Part shown: piece after piece, positions 9,040 through 18,333 of the stretch
Position numbering within the stretch: position 1 is the first letter of the stretch
Layout of the letters: each line of letters opens with the position of its first letter
Assembly: GCA_021769965.1 (NCBI GenBank)
Contig: JAETRU010000001.1
Location: forward strand, 124,001 to 188,000
Length of the DNA stretch: 64,000 bases
Direction: 5' to 3'
Source of the DNA: Eubacterium sp.
Lineage (GTDB): Bacteria; Bacillota; Clostridia; Peptostreptococcales; Anaerovoracaceae
Made by a program: the position numbers and the translations under genes
Notes under the pieces: model-generated
What the model was told of the DNA's origin: nothing
Databases searched by the model: none
The model's input: the letters and a program-made list of their open reading frames with translations, nothing else

Positions 9040-10882
9040 GATAGATACCTCCCTGTCTGCACTCTGTCCTCCGGTTGATGCCGCAGCCCTCGCAGCCCCA
9101 TCGGCAGTCTCTGGTGACAACTCCCTCCAGGGCCTTATCTGCCTCCCTGCGCAGGAATTCCTTTGATACTGACGAATCGATCACGTCCCACGGCAGGACT
9201 TCATCAAAATCTCTCTGCCGGGTGGTATAGAAGGAAATATCTATGCCGCTGGCTTCCACAGCGCGGCGCCATTTTTCACCATCAAAGTGTTCTGACCAGC
9301 CGTCCAGACGGCATCCCTGACGATGAGCTTCCATCAAAAGCCTTCCAAGCCGCCGGTCACCGCGGGCAAAGACAGCTTCATAGGTGCTGACCACATCATC
9401 ATGGTAATTGAGAGACGCGCCCTTGATACCCTTAAAACGGGCCGCCAGATAATTATGCTTGCGGTTGAATTCTTCTGTCGTATTCTGACTTACCCATTGG
9501 AACGGCGTATGTGCTTTCGGAACGAAATTGGATACGCTGACCGAAACGGTAAAACGTCCGCCTTTTCCGGATTCTCTGTGAATGCGGACGATATTTCTGG
9601 CTATTTCAGCAATGCCGTCCAGATCCTCATCTGTCTCTGTAGGCAGTCCGATCATAAAATACAGCTTGATATGCTTCCATCCCAGCTCTATAGCCTGTTC
9701 CACAGCCTCATAGATGTCCTTCTCTGTGATCCCTTTGTTGATAACGTCGCGAAGCCGCTGCGTACCGGCTTCCGGCGCGAAGGTCAGCCCTGACTTGCGA
9801 TAGCCCTGAATCTCTTCCAGTACCCGGAAGGAGAAGCTGTCCAGACGCAGTGACGGCAGAGAAAGCGATACATTCTGATCTTTGCAGCGCCGCATCAGTT
9901 CAACTGCCAGATCTTCAAACTGTGAATGATCGCTGGTGGACAGAGACAGAAGCGACAGTTCCTCGTGGCCTGTACTTGCCAGCTGCTTCATAGCAAGGTC
10001 GATAATGGTCTCCTTTGATCGTTCGCGCACCGGCCGGTAGATCATGCCTGCCTGACAGAACCTGCAGCCCCGGGTACACCCGCGGAAGGTTTCAACTACA
10101 GCCCGATCGTGGACCGTCTCGATCAAAGGCACGATAGGATCCGTCGGAAAATCAACGCTTTCTATATCGTCCAGAATGTACCTCTGAACTTTTGACGGGG
10201 TTTTGTCTGTCAAAGGCGTGCAGGCCCTGACAGTGCCGTCCTCGTGATACGTTACGTCGTACAGCGAAGGAACGTATACACCTGTGTCTCCCGCGATCTC
10301 TTCCAGAAACGCCTTCTTGGAAACGCCTTTGCTTTTTGCGTTGATATATTTTTCCATCAGAGCCGGCAGGCTCTCCTCGCCGTCGCCGATGAGAAACACG
10401 TCTATAAAGTCAGCCAGAGGCTCCGGGTTGTAGGCGCACGGTCCTCCTGCCACGATGATCGGATCCTCATCCGTCCTGTCTGCCTGAAGAAGCGGTATCC
10501 CGGCCAGCTCCAGCATGTCCAGTATGCTGGTAAATGACATCTCATACTGCAGGGTAAAACCCAGAAAATCCATCTCTCTGACAGGCGTCTTGGTTTCCAG
10601 AGTGAACAGAGGCACTCCTTCTTCCCGCATCAGCGTCTCCATATCCGGTGCAGGCGCAAAGACCCGTTCGCAGTACACATCTTCCCTGCTGTTCAGAATA
10701 TGATAAAGTATCTGCAGACCCATATAGGACATGCCGATCTCGTAAAGATCCGGGAACGCAAAAGCAAACCGCGCGCGGACCCGATCCGGATCCTTGATCA
10801 CAATATGGTTTTCATTGCCTATGTATCGCGCCGGTTTTTCCACCTGCTTCAGCAAATGATTCAGTTTCAGTTGTAGGTTCAT
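9032..10882 (-). CDS. TIGR03960-family B12-binding-like radical SAM protein (616 aa)
   Basis: The N-terminal region (about residues 1-190) has a cobalamin-binding-like fold with FPDLYEIGMSYMGLQIL. The radical SAM core follows with the cluster motif CTRGCRFC (about residue 270). The C-terminal part has a cysteine group, CRWGCEGCG, that may hold a second cluster. The family is widespread in Clostridia beside DUF2344 and ribosome-assembly genes (rplU, rpmA, obgE), as here, but its product is not established. The four-base overlap (10879-10882) with the HD gene upstream and the eight-base overlap with the gene downstream show one operon. Confidence 0.9.
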   Translation of the reverse strand: MNLQLKLNHLLKQVEKPARYIGNENHIVIKDPDRVRARFAFAFPDLYEIGMSYMGLQILYHILNSREDVYCERVFAPAPDMETLMREEGVPLFTLETKTPVREMDFLGFTLQYEMSFTSILDMLELAGIPLLQADRTDEDPIIVAGGPCAYNPEPLADFIDVFLIGDGEESLPALMEKYINAKSKGVSKKAFLEEIAGDTGVYVPSLYDVTYHEDGTVRACTPLTDKTPSKVQRYILDDIESVDFPTDPIVPLIETVHDRAVVETFRGCTRGCRFCQAGMIYRPVRERSKETIIDLAMKQLASTGHEELSLLSLSTSDHSQFEDLAVELMRRCKDQNVSLSLPSLRLDSFSFRVLEEIQGYRKSGLTFAPEAGTQRLRDVINKGITEKDIYEAVEQAIELGWKHIKLYFMIGLPTETDEDLDGIAEIARNIVRIHRESGKGGRFTVSVSVSNFVPKAHTPFQWVSQNTTEEFNRKHNYLAARFKGIKGASLNYHDDVVSTYEAVFARGDRRLGRLLMEAHRQGCRLDGWSEHFDGEKWRRAVEASGIDISFYTTRQRDFDEVLPWDVIDSSVSKEFLRREADKALEGVVTRDCRWGCEGCGINRRTECRQGGIYRE

Positions 10883-11445
10883 CTTTTCAGCCTTTCTTCT
10901 TTTGTATTATATGCATCCTGAAACAGACTGTCTATGGTCTGTCCCATGGTATTTTCGATCTCACCCATAAACCGCTTTGTTTCGTCTTTTTTCTGCAGGA
11001 TGCGTGTCTGGACGGCAGGTTTTTTCGGCGCTTTATGCAGAATATAGTCGATCCGTTCATCCAGCCCCACGTAGCGGTCTTCCTTTACCAGCCGGTCCGC
11101 CAGGCAGACCAGATCAGTCTCGTCGAGGTGGGCGAAGTCATGGAAATCGTAGGTCATATGCACTCTGACGATGGCTGCTTCATCAAAATATCCCAGTTCC
11201 GTCAGAATATCTGCCGCCACAGCGCCATGATTTTCCGAGAGTCTCGCGACATCGTGTATCAGTCCCGCACCTTTGATCAAAGGAATATCCAGACTGAGAC
11301 CGTGAGCATTCAGCTGCTCTCCTATCCGGACGGCCACCATGCTGACCGCTCTGCAGTGCCGGATCACATGCTCAGGCGTGCCATACTGCTGGTATAACCT
11401 GCTGCACATTTCTTCTGTCAGCCTCTTTGCTTCTTTTTCTGCCAT
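10879..11445 (-). CDS. HD-domain phosphohydrolase-like protein (188 aa)
   Basis: An HD-superfamily protein: metal ligands are visible as the first His in VIRHCRAVS, the HD pair in LIHDVAR and the later His in VRVHMTYDFHDF and DLVCLADRL. It resembles small clostridial HD hydrolases of unknown substrate (nucleotide or phosphate monoester hydrolysis is usual for the fold). It overlaps the radical SAM gene by four bases. It is not YqeK by context, since no nadD or rsfS is near. Confidence 0.78.
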   Translation of the reverse strand: MAEKEAKRLTEEMCSRLYQQYGTPEHVIRHCRAVSMVAVRIGEQLNAHGLSLDIPLIKGAGLIHDVARLSENHGAVAADILTELGYFDEAAIVRVHMTYDFHDFAHLDETDLVCLADRLVKEDRYVGLDERIDYILHKAPKKPAVQTRILQKKDETKRFMGEIENTMGQTIDSLFQDAYNTKEERLKR

Positions 11446-11493
11446 GACTTATCACACCTCTTTATAACTATATTGACCTTTGTCCCCAGTATA

Positions 11494-12000
11494 TCACAGA
11501 TCTTCCTCAAGATCATAATAAAAATCTTTTTCGGAAGCCGTTTCATAGTTTCCGATGATCTCGCCTCTCTGCACCCGTTCCTTTTCCACTACGCGGATGT
11601 CCGAAAGGTTCCCGTAAACGGTAACTGCGTCTTCGTGGCGTATCTTAACATACAGCCCCAGCTTCTCATCTTTTCCTGAAGCCGCAACCACGCCGCCGGC
11701 CGCAGCATGGACCTGTTTTATCCCGCCTGACGCCTTTTGATCGATAGGTTCGCCATATCTGGACTGATCGTTGACCCTGGCCATGGCAGATACCACTTTT
11801 GACGGCATCTCCGTGAGACTTCCTGTGATGCGGCTTCCCGCAGCCTTCACGTCTTCCATGGTCATATGCCGCATGACTGCGCCTTTGATCTGACCGCATA
11901 TCTGTGCAGCCTGAGGGATACCGCTGCTGTTTCCGAAGAAAGCAGCGCCAAGCAGCAGCGCGCACACGGTGATCTGCACGTACAATTTCTTCCTGTTCAT
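11494..12000 (-). CDS. Degenerate M23/LytM-fold membrane protein, SpoIVFA-like (168 aa)
   Basis: There is one N-terminal hydrophobic segment (about residues 5-22), a linker, and a C-terminal LytM-type beta domain (HAAAGGVVAASGKD...LGLYVKIRHEDAVTVYGNL...VQRGEIIG). The zinc ligands of active M23 peptidases are missing: the usual YxHL reads YGNL and the final HxH reads YYDLEEDL. Inactive LytM domains of this type occur in SpoIVFA and SpoIIQ of sporulating Firmicutes. The position ahead of obgE and the short length suggest SpoIVFA, although no spoIVFB is adjacent. The ATG at 12000 has a GAGGTGA site. Confidence 0.65.
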   Translation of the reverse strand: MNRKKLYVQITVCALLLGAAFFGNSSGIPQAAQICGQIKGAVMRHMTMEDVKAAGSRITGSLTEMPSKVVSAMARVNDQSRYGEPIDQKASGGIKQVHAAAGGVVAASGKDEKLGLYVKIRHEDAVTVYGNLSDIRVVEKERVQRGEIIGNYETASEKDFYYDLEEDL

Positions 12001-12060
12001 AAAATTCACCTCTATACAACCATATTATATAGAGGTGTCAATTATGCGCAGATTTCTGCT

Positions 12061-13401
<1,341 letters not shown>

Positions 13402-13424
13402 CTAGTATGTACAGATTTCCGATG

Positions 13425-13451
13425 AAAAAGCCCCTAAACATCGTTAGGGGC
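13425..13451 (-). terminator. Terminator after rpmA
   Basis: A stem of eight perfect pairs (GCCCCTAA / TTAGGGGC) with a six-base loop is followed by T5 on the minus strand. It separates rpmA from obgE and implies either attenuated read-through or a separate obgE promoter. Confidence 0.85.
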
Positions 13452-13474
13452 TCAAAATTCCTTATTACTTAGGT

Positions 13475-13735
13475 TTATGCTTCTTTTGGATAAACACTAA
13501 CCTGTTTTCTGGTTTTGTCTTTTCTTTCGAAACGAACAGTACCTTCGATCTTAGCGAATAATGTATCATCGCCGCCGATGCCTACATTGTTGCCAGGATG
13601 GAACTTTGTACCTCTCTGTCTAACCAAAATGCTGCCAGCGCTAACAAACTGACCGTCACCTGTCTTGACGCCTAAACGTTTCGACTCGGAATCACGACCG
13701 TTCTTAGAGCTACCTACTCCTTTTTTACTTGCCAT
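13475..13735 (-). CDS. rpmA: 50S ribosomal protein L27
   Basis: The 86-residue L27 sequence [20 protein letters not shown] is unmistakable. The start ATG at 13735 has an AAGGAGGTG site. Unlike most Firmicutes homologues it has no N-terminal extension ending in FF before the ASKKG block, so it needs no processing by the cysteine protease Prp. Consistently, the prp gene usually found between rplU and rpmA is absent: the two genes are only 50 bases apart. Confidence 0.97.
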   Translation of the reverse strand: MASKKGVGSSKNGRDSESKRLGVKTGDGQFVSAGSILVRQRGTKFHPGNNVGIGGDDTLFAKIEGTVRFERKDKTRKQVSVYPKEA

Positions 13736-13785
13736 AGACCAGACACCTCCTTGCTATTTGTGGCTTTCGTCGTATTATTTAAGAA

Positions 13786-14298
13786 TTACTTTAATGCTGC
13801 TTCGATAGTTTCGATGATAACAGCCTTTGTAGCTTTCTCATCAACTTCTACGCCATGCTCTTTCGCAAAAGCGATCAGTTCATCTTTCTTCATGGAAGCG
13901 GACACTTTCTTCTCAGTCTTCGGCTCTTCTGCCTTGACTTCCTCAGCCGGTGCTTCTTCCTTTACAGGGGCTGCTGCCTTTGGAGCTTTTCCGCCCAGAG
14001 ACTCGATCTTAACCATTGTATATGGCTGTCTGTGACCCTGTTTCTTTCTGTAGTCCTTCTTAGCTTTGTACTTGAAGATAACAACCTTCTTTCCTTTGCC
14101 ATTCTCAACGACTTCACCTGTTACAGCGGCACCCTCTACATATGGAGTTCCGACCTTCAGGCCTTCTTCTTCGGCTAAAACCAGTACTTTATCAAAAGTT
14201 ACCTTGTCTCCGGCTTCTACGTTTAACTTCTCGATCGTTACAACGTCGCCTTCCTGTACTCTGTACTGCTTTCCGCCTGTTTCAATTACTGCGTACAT
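13786..14298 (-). CDS. rplU: 50S ribosomal protein L21 with long C-terminal extension
   Basis: Residues 1 to about 103 are a normal L21 ([18 protein letters not shown], ending [19 protein letters not shown]). A further 67 residues follow: an Ala/Glu/Lys/Pro-rich linker (about 108-133), then a helical unit with the pattern [18 protein letters not shown], which resembles a SAP/HeH or Rho-N-like nucleic-acid-binding module. Typical L21 ends near residue 103. It heads the rplU-rpmA operon behind a sigma-A promoter and an L21-leader-like untranslated region. Confidence 0.95.
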   Translation of the reverse strand: MYAVIETGGKQYRVQEGDVVTIEKLNVEAGDKVTFDKVLVLAEEEGLKVGTPYVEGAAVTGEVVENGKGKKVVIFKYKAKKDYRKKQGHRQPYTMVKIESLGGKAPKAAAPVKEEAPAEEVKAEEPKTEKKVSASMKKDELIAFAKEHGVEVDEKATKAVIIETIEAALK

Positions 14299-14409
14299 TT
14301 GCTTTCTTACCTCCTCTATCCAGTCTCGCCTTTTCAGGTAGCATAACTGCTTAGCTTCGCCGCAGCGTCGCGCAGTCAGGCTTTGTAAACCTTTTCCGAG
14401 CGGTCCAAC
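14299..14409 (-). promoter_or_regulatory. Structured 5' leader of rplU (candidate L21 leader RNA)
   Basis: About 110 untranslated bases separate the predicted transcription start from rplU. They can fold with GCCT/AGGC closing pairs around 14335-14390. Firmicutes rplU operons often carry a conserved L21 leader motif at this place. I cannot match the covariance model by eye, so the class assignment is tentative. Confidence 0.45.
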
Positions 14410-14415
14410 TCAATT

Positions 14416-14445
14416 AGTATAGCATGGAATATGCAGGCTTGTCAA
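14416..14445 (-). promoter_or_regulatory. Sigma-A promoter of rplU-rpmA
   Basis: TTGACA (14440-14445) and TATACT (14416-14421) are separated by 18 bases on the minus strand. Confidence 0.8.
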
Positions 14446-14496
14446 ATGGTTTTCCGCAGTTTTTCAATATTTTCGCGGGTTTTTTGAAATTTTTTT

Positions 14497-14955
14497 CTAT
14501 CGATTTCGCAGCAGTCTTATGACACTTACGGTCAGCGTCCCGAATATGGACACTAGAAAAACTGCCATAAACCCTCTGAAAAAAGGCTGCGCTGCTGCCG
14601 TACAGAATATCATATAGGAAAAATGCAGCGCCATAAGCAGCTTTAAGATCTCCAGCATGGTCTTCAGAATGCGGTAGATTTTTTCCTGATTCCGTCTGTT
14701 TACTTCTACGCCTGTATTCCAGATCTGCGGAACCATGGCGATGACCTGCAGCATCAGCCACAGGCCCCATGCAAGAAAGAGCAGAAATATCAGCAGTCCC
14801 TTTCTTCCGGTGCCATCCACCTCTCCCGCCATGTTGTAATGAGACGGTATCTCATCGGGAATGGCAGACCACCCCAGAATAATATATCCGGTGACAGCAG
14901 CCAGCGCTGTAAAACCGGCGGCCGTCATGATCCTATCCATGATCGAATGCTTCAT
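14497..14955 (-). CDS. DUF1648-domain membrane protein (152 aa)
   Basis: An integral membrane protein with about four helices. The DUF1648 signature is seen after the first helix: LGWSAIPDEIPSHYNMAGEV followed by a glycine-rich turn and a second helix. Members are small membrane proteins related to SdpI-type immunity proteins; the role here is unknown. The gene starts seven bases after the ribbon-helix-helix gene (14962) and forms a three-gene cluster with that gene and the SPFH protein gene. An alternative frame on the same strand has no membrane features and is discarded. Confidence 0.85.
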   Translation of the reverse strand: MKHSIMDRIMTAAGFTALAAVTGYIILGWSAIPDEIPSHYNMAGEVDGTGRKGLLIFLLFLAWGLWLMLQVIAMVPQIWNTGVEVNRRNQEKIYRILKTMLEILKLLMALHFSYMIFCTAAAQPFFRGFMAVFLVSIFGTLTVSVIRLLRNR

Positions 14956-14961
14956 ATTCCG

Positions 14962-15246
14962 CTACCTTTCTTTTTTCCGCTGGCGCACACTCTCAGATAA
15001 AAGATACTCGATCTGGCCGTTGATGGACCGAAAATCTTCTTCAGCCCACTTTGCGATCTCTTCCCACAGAGATGGCGCAATACGCAGTATAACCTGCTTC
15101 TTGGCCTTTTCCGCCTGTTTGACGGCTTTTTCTTTCGCTTTGATGTCCTGCTCCATCTTCTGAAGCTTTTCAAGCCGCTGCCGCAAAGCTTTTTCCTGTT
15201 CATCCAGCTTTTCCGTGCTGATTTCTCTTTTTATGGAATCCTTCAT
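14962..15246 (-). CDS. Coiled-coil / Arc-type ribbon-helix-helix protein (94 aa)
   Basis: The first 48 residues are a charged heptad-like coiled coil (LEKLQKMEQDIKAKEKAVKQ). The C-terminal 45 residues fit an Arc/MetJ ribbon-helix-helix: beta strand VILRIAPSLWEEI, helix IAKWAEEDFRSI and helix INGQIEYLLSESV. RHH proteins dimerise through the strand to bind DNA palindromes. It lies between the SPFH gene and the DUF1648 gene. A 19-bp palindrome over the SPFH promoter is a good candidate operator, which would make this the autoregulator of the cluster. Confidence 0.78.
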   Translation of the reverse strand: MKDSIKREISTEKLDEQEKALRQRLEKLQKMEQDIKAKEKAVKQAEKAKKQVILRIAPSLWEEIAKWAEEDFRSINGQIEYLLSESVRQRKKER

Positions 15247-15309
15247 CTCAACTCATCCTTACATTTCTCTGAACCCTGATACCCCTGTGAACAAAGCGTT
15301 TCAGCCGCA

Positions 15310-16344
15310 TCAGTAGATGCTGCCGCTGTTGACGATCGGCTGAGTCTCCTTATCCGAACAAAGAACGACCATCAGGTTAGAGACCATAGCAGCCTTCCGT
15401 TCTTCATCTAAGACAACGACTTCTTCCTCACCCAGTTTATCGATAGCCATTTTTACCATGCTGACAGCGCCGTCGACGATCTTTGTTCTTGCTGCGATGA
15501 CCGCCTCTGCCTGCTGTCTGCGCAGCATAGCCGCCGCGATCTCTTCTGCGTAGGAGAGATGGGTAATTCTGACTTCTTCGATCTCCAGGCCTGCAAAGCC
15601 GACCTTTTTATTCAGTTCAGTTTTCATGTTATCAGCTATTTCCTGCGAGCTGCCCCGCAGACTCTTTTCGCTGACCTGTTCATTTTCTTCTACATCCATA
15701 ATATCATATGGATACAATCTTGCAATATTTCTTATGGTAGAATCAGTCTGAATAGAAAGAAATTCTGTATAATCCTCCACGTTGAACACGGCTTTTGTCG
15801 GATCGACGACCTTCCAGATGACCACAGCGCCGATAATGATCGGATTTCCCATAACGTCATTGACCTTCTGAATACCGTTATTCAGTGTGATGTTCTTCAG
15901 GGATACGGTCTTTTTGGCGTTGACCCTGGCTGTACCGGTTGATGGACTTTTTCCCCCTCTTCCGTTCTGTGCCGCCGCTTCTTTAGCAGCTGCAGCTGCT
16001 TTCATGTAAGCAGGATTGTTAAAAGTGGCAAAAGGATTGACAAAGTAGAATCCCTGTTTCAAAATCGTTCCATAGTAATTGCCGAACAAAGTCAGCACCA
16101 GAGCCTCATTAGGACCAACCGTTCTCAGTCCGCCATACATAATTGGAAACACGATAAGGCCTATGATACCGATGGCAAACATAGCAATACTTGCGCTGAA
16201 GCCTCCTGCTATGATCAGTCCGATACAGGCCAGAACAGCAATTGTGATGACCACCAGCATGATCATGCCGTTTAACGGCCTGATCTCCTTCTGCGTGATA
16301 TTCTGCATTTTGTTTTCCGTCAATTCTTCAGATTTATGTTTCAT
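15310..16344 (-). CDS. SPFH/stomatin-like membrane scaffold protein (344 aa)
   Basis: Two N-terminal hydrophobic segments (about residues 25-70) are followed by an SPFH/band-7 domain with VGPNEALVLTLFGNYYGTI and the later LSIQTDSTIRNIARLYPYD, then a helical C-terminal part rich in Ala/Glu. An insertion of about 45 residues rich in Ala/Lys/Gly (about 112-155) interrupts the domain. SPFH proteins form membrane microdomain scaffolds. This subfamily is commonly followed by an RHH-domain gene, as here. A ten-fold-repeat-free, typical promoter with a palindrome lies upstream. Confidence 0.88.
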   Translation of the reverse strand: MKHKSEELTENKMQNITQKEIRPLNGMIMLVVITIAVLACIGLIIAGGFSASIAMFAIGIIGLIVFPIMYGGLRTVGPNEALVLTLFGNYYGTILKQGFYFVNPFATFNNPAYMKAAAAAKEAAAQNGRGGKSPSTGTARVNAKKTVSLKNITLNNGIQKVNDVMGNPIIIGAVVIWKVVDPTKAVFNVEDYTEFLSIQTDSTIRNIARLYPYDIMDVEENEQVSEKSLRGSSQEIADNMKTELNKKVGFAGLEIEEVRITHLSYAEEIAAAMLRRQQAEAVIAARTKIVDGAVSMVKMAIDKLGEEEVVVLDEERKAAMVSNLMVVLCSDKETQPIVNSGSIY

Positions 16345-16396
16345 TTGGTTCTCCTTTCCCCCTTCGGGCGCGATACATATCCTCCTGCTTTGGATA

Positions 16397-16446
16397 TGAT
16401 ATCAATTTGATATCACCATAATATCTCAATTAAGAAGAAAAGTCAA
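16397..16446 (-). promoter_or_regulatory. Promoter with 19-bp palindromic operator upstream of the SPFH gene
   Basis: On the minus strand TTGACT (16441-16446) and TATTAT (16418-16423) are 17 bases apart. Two bases past the -10 box begins the perfect odd palindrome TGATATCAA-A-TTGATATCA (16397-16415), which covers the expected start of transcription. That placement suits repression, and the RHH protein of the same cluster is the natural candidate to bind it. Confidence 0.7.
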
Positions 16447-16476
16447 GAAGCGATCAGCACATTTTAGATCAAAAGG

Positions 16477-16517
16477 AAATACCAGCCTGCTCCTGATAAG
16501 AATTACAGCTGGTATTT
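16477..16517. terminator. Bidirectional terminator after the acyl-ACP thioesterase gene
   Basis: A 10-bp perfect stem (AAATACCAGC / GCTGGTATTT) lies just past the stop codon at 16523, with T-rich sequence on both outer sides. Confidence 0.7.
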
Positions 16518-16522
16518 TTACA

Positions 16523-17254
16523 TCATTCATTATATAAAGCGATTCTGGCGTGGATCTCTTCGCCTGCCTGATCTTTGATCATCACGTAATGCTTGCCGGC
16601 GTCGCAGCTGTACTCCAGCTTTACCGTTTCGCCCGGTTTGATCTCGTGCTTATAGCTTACCTCTACATTGTCGAAGTGAGCCGTATCCACTCCCTCCGGA
16701 AGGACCTCCAGGGCAAGATCCAGATAAACCGGATTATGAACGTGCTGATTGCAGTCGATCATGGATTTGTGAACCTGAAAGAAGGAAGACGCAAGCACAG
16801 GAAGTTCCAGAGACATTGCTCTCTGAAAACGATGACCCGGAAAGTTCTGATGCTCCGGCTCACATCCGAAAGGATCCATGATCTCCGGCGTCAGCTTTAC
16901 CGGCGAGCCATCTTCCGTATTAACTACCGCCCATCGCGATGTTCCCTTCGCGATACACTCATTGTTTTCATCAAAGATATCGTAATCTCTGGTGGCCTGC
17001 AGTCTGCTGCACTGCTGTCCCCAGGTCTTCACACGGATATTCTCGCAAAGTTTTGGTCTTCTATATACCTGCAGTTTCCAGTTGATCACCACCCAGGCAA
17101 GATGGGTGCGGTCACGATCTTTCGTCCCCTGTCCTGCCAGATTGCCATGGACATTGGTTACATTGGTCATGCATTCCAGAAGTGCCCTGTCAGTCATTTC
17201 ATTATTCTTGCCAACATCCTGAACTCCCACGAAAAAAGTCTGTTCTGCCTGCAT
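16523..17254 (-). CDS. Acyl-ACP thioesterase (FatA/FatB family)
   Basis: A 243-residue double hot-dog protein that releases fatty acids from acyl carrier protein. The N-terminal hot-dog carries WVVINWKLQVYRRP and RDYDIFDENNE; the second carries the active-site loop DCNQHVHNPVYLDLALEVLP, matching the family's D-x-N-x-H-x-N pattern. In Clostridia this enzyme can supply free fatty acids to membrane-lipid exchange or export. It is a single gene with its own promoter (17312-17340) and terminator. Confidence 0.9.
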   Translation of the reverse strand: MQAEQTFFVGVQDVGKNNEMTDRALLECMTNVTNVHGNLAGQGTKDRDRTHLAWVVINWKLQVYRRPKLCENIRVKTWGQQCSRLQATRDYDIFDENNECIAKGTSRWAVVNTEDGSPVKLTPEIMDPFGCEPEHQNFPGHRFQRAMSLELPVLASSFFQVHKSMIDCNQHVHNPVYLDLALEVLPEGVDTAHFDNVEVSYKHEIKPGETVKLEYSCDAGKHYVMIKDQAGEEIHARIALYNE

Positions 17255-17311
17255 AATACTTCACCTTCTTTAACTATCTGATTGCTTATTCTGCATTTAC
17301 GTATCAGATTT

Positions 17312-17340
17312 AGTTTATCATGTTTTTTAAAATATAACAA
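17312..17340 (-). promoter_or_regulatory. Promoter of the acyl-ACP thioesterase gene
   Basis: TTGTTA (17335-17340) and TAAACT (17312-17317) are 17 bases apart on the minus strand, about 60 bases before the start codon. Confidence 0.6.
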
Positions 17341-17498
17341 GAGTTGAAAGCAGAAAAACAACTTCCTCCACTAGCACAACGCGCTCAGCCCGCCGGCAAA
17401 ACCAACCACTGACACAAACAGAATCGATAGTCCCGTGATCTGCAGATGCCGTTTAAACAGCATCTGGCGGTACGATATATGCAATCTTTTCCATATTC

Positions 17499-18296
17499 CT
17501 ACTGTTCCTTCCTGTTTACGCCCTTTCGCTGCTCCTCCCATTCACGGATATGTTTCCTTACCGCAGCCTCCTGCATATCCTGCAGATACGCAAAGTAGCG
17601 CTGTCCGCGCTCAGCTTCCGCGCCGGTCGGATCGCCCATAACCCCTATTTCACTGACAGAATTGACCCCTTTCTCAAAAAAGCGCTGTAACAGTTCGCCG
17701 GTAAGCGCTCCTACATAGCCGGCCTGCAGCTTATCCCTTCTGACGTAGTTCTCATCCAGAGCCATCATGATGGAAGTTTCCCAGTCACAGGCATGTCCGC
17801 CGCAGGTTCCCACAGGCAGCCCCTCAAGAACTTCCATTTCTGCCAGAGACGCGTCCAGTTCATCCAGGCTGCAGCCTGCAACGATGCAGACGTCCGGATA
17901 CTTTTGCGCCTGTTCCTCCGCGATTGCGTCGATGGTCTGGAAATTACCGCCGTGGGAAGCGCATAAGATCACTTTTTTAAATCCATGATGGACATAGGAC
18001 GCAATATAATCCTCTACAACGCCTTTGAACACTTCCGGCCGCAGGGTAATGCTGCCCGGAAATCCAAGATGATGCTTTGACAGTCCCGGTCTGATCACTG
18101 GCGCTGCGAGAGCATTACCCAATCTCTTCGCCAGATCAACAGCTTCAGCATAGCCCAGCGTGGTATCTGTCATCTCAGGCAGCGCCGGCCCGTGCTGCTC
18201 GATAGATGCCGCATAGATGATCACAGTATCGACGCCGCGTTCCAAAGCCTCTTTGATCTCTGGCCATGTCATTTCTTCCAGTAAATATGTCTTCAT
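17499..18296 (-). CDS. Creatininase-family amidohydrolase (265 aa)
   Basis: The family's metal-binding pattern is present: E in ASIEQHGPALPEMTDT, with the following His and Asp, then SHGGN (about residue 120) and the late E in DWETSIMM. Members hydrolyse creatinine, cyclic amides or formamides such as those in riboflavin and mycofactocin pathways. The exact substrate is not visible. The gene directly follows an ornithine-cyclodeaminase-like gene, 37 bases apart, suggesting joint use on an amino-acid-derived lactam or imine. Confidence 0.88.
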   Translation of the reverse strand: MKTYLLEEMTWPEIKEALERGVDTVIIYAASIEQHGPALPEMTDTTLGYAEAVDLAKRLGNALAAPVIRPGLSKHHLGFPGSITLRPEVFKGVVEDYIASYVHHGFKKVILCASHGGNFQTIDAIAEEQAQKYPDVCIVAGCSLDELDASLAEMEVLEGLPVGTCGGHACDWETSIMMALDENYVRRDKLQAGYVGALTGELLQRFFEKGVNSVSEIGVMGDPTGAEAERGQRYFAYLQDMQEAAVRKHIREWEEQRKGVNRKEQ

Positions 18297-18333
18297 GTTA
18301 TCCTTCTTTCTTTTACATCCAGGTTACAAATGG

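Noticed and set aside
16550..17281. A 243-codon plus-strand frame
   Set aside because: Antisense to the acyl-ACP thioesterase gene, with no ribosome site.
17371..17463. A 30-codon minus-strand frame with one hydrophobic helix between the creatininase and thioesterase genes
   Set aside because: It has no ribosome site at the ATG; it may be the remnant of a transporter, but the evidence is too thin to call a gene.
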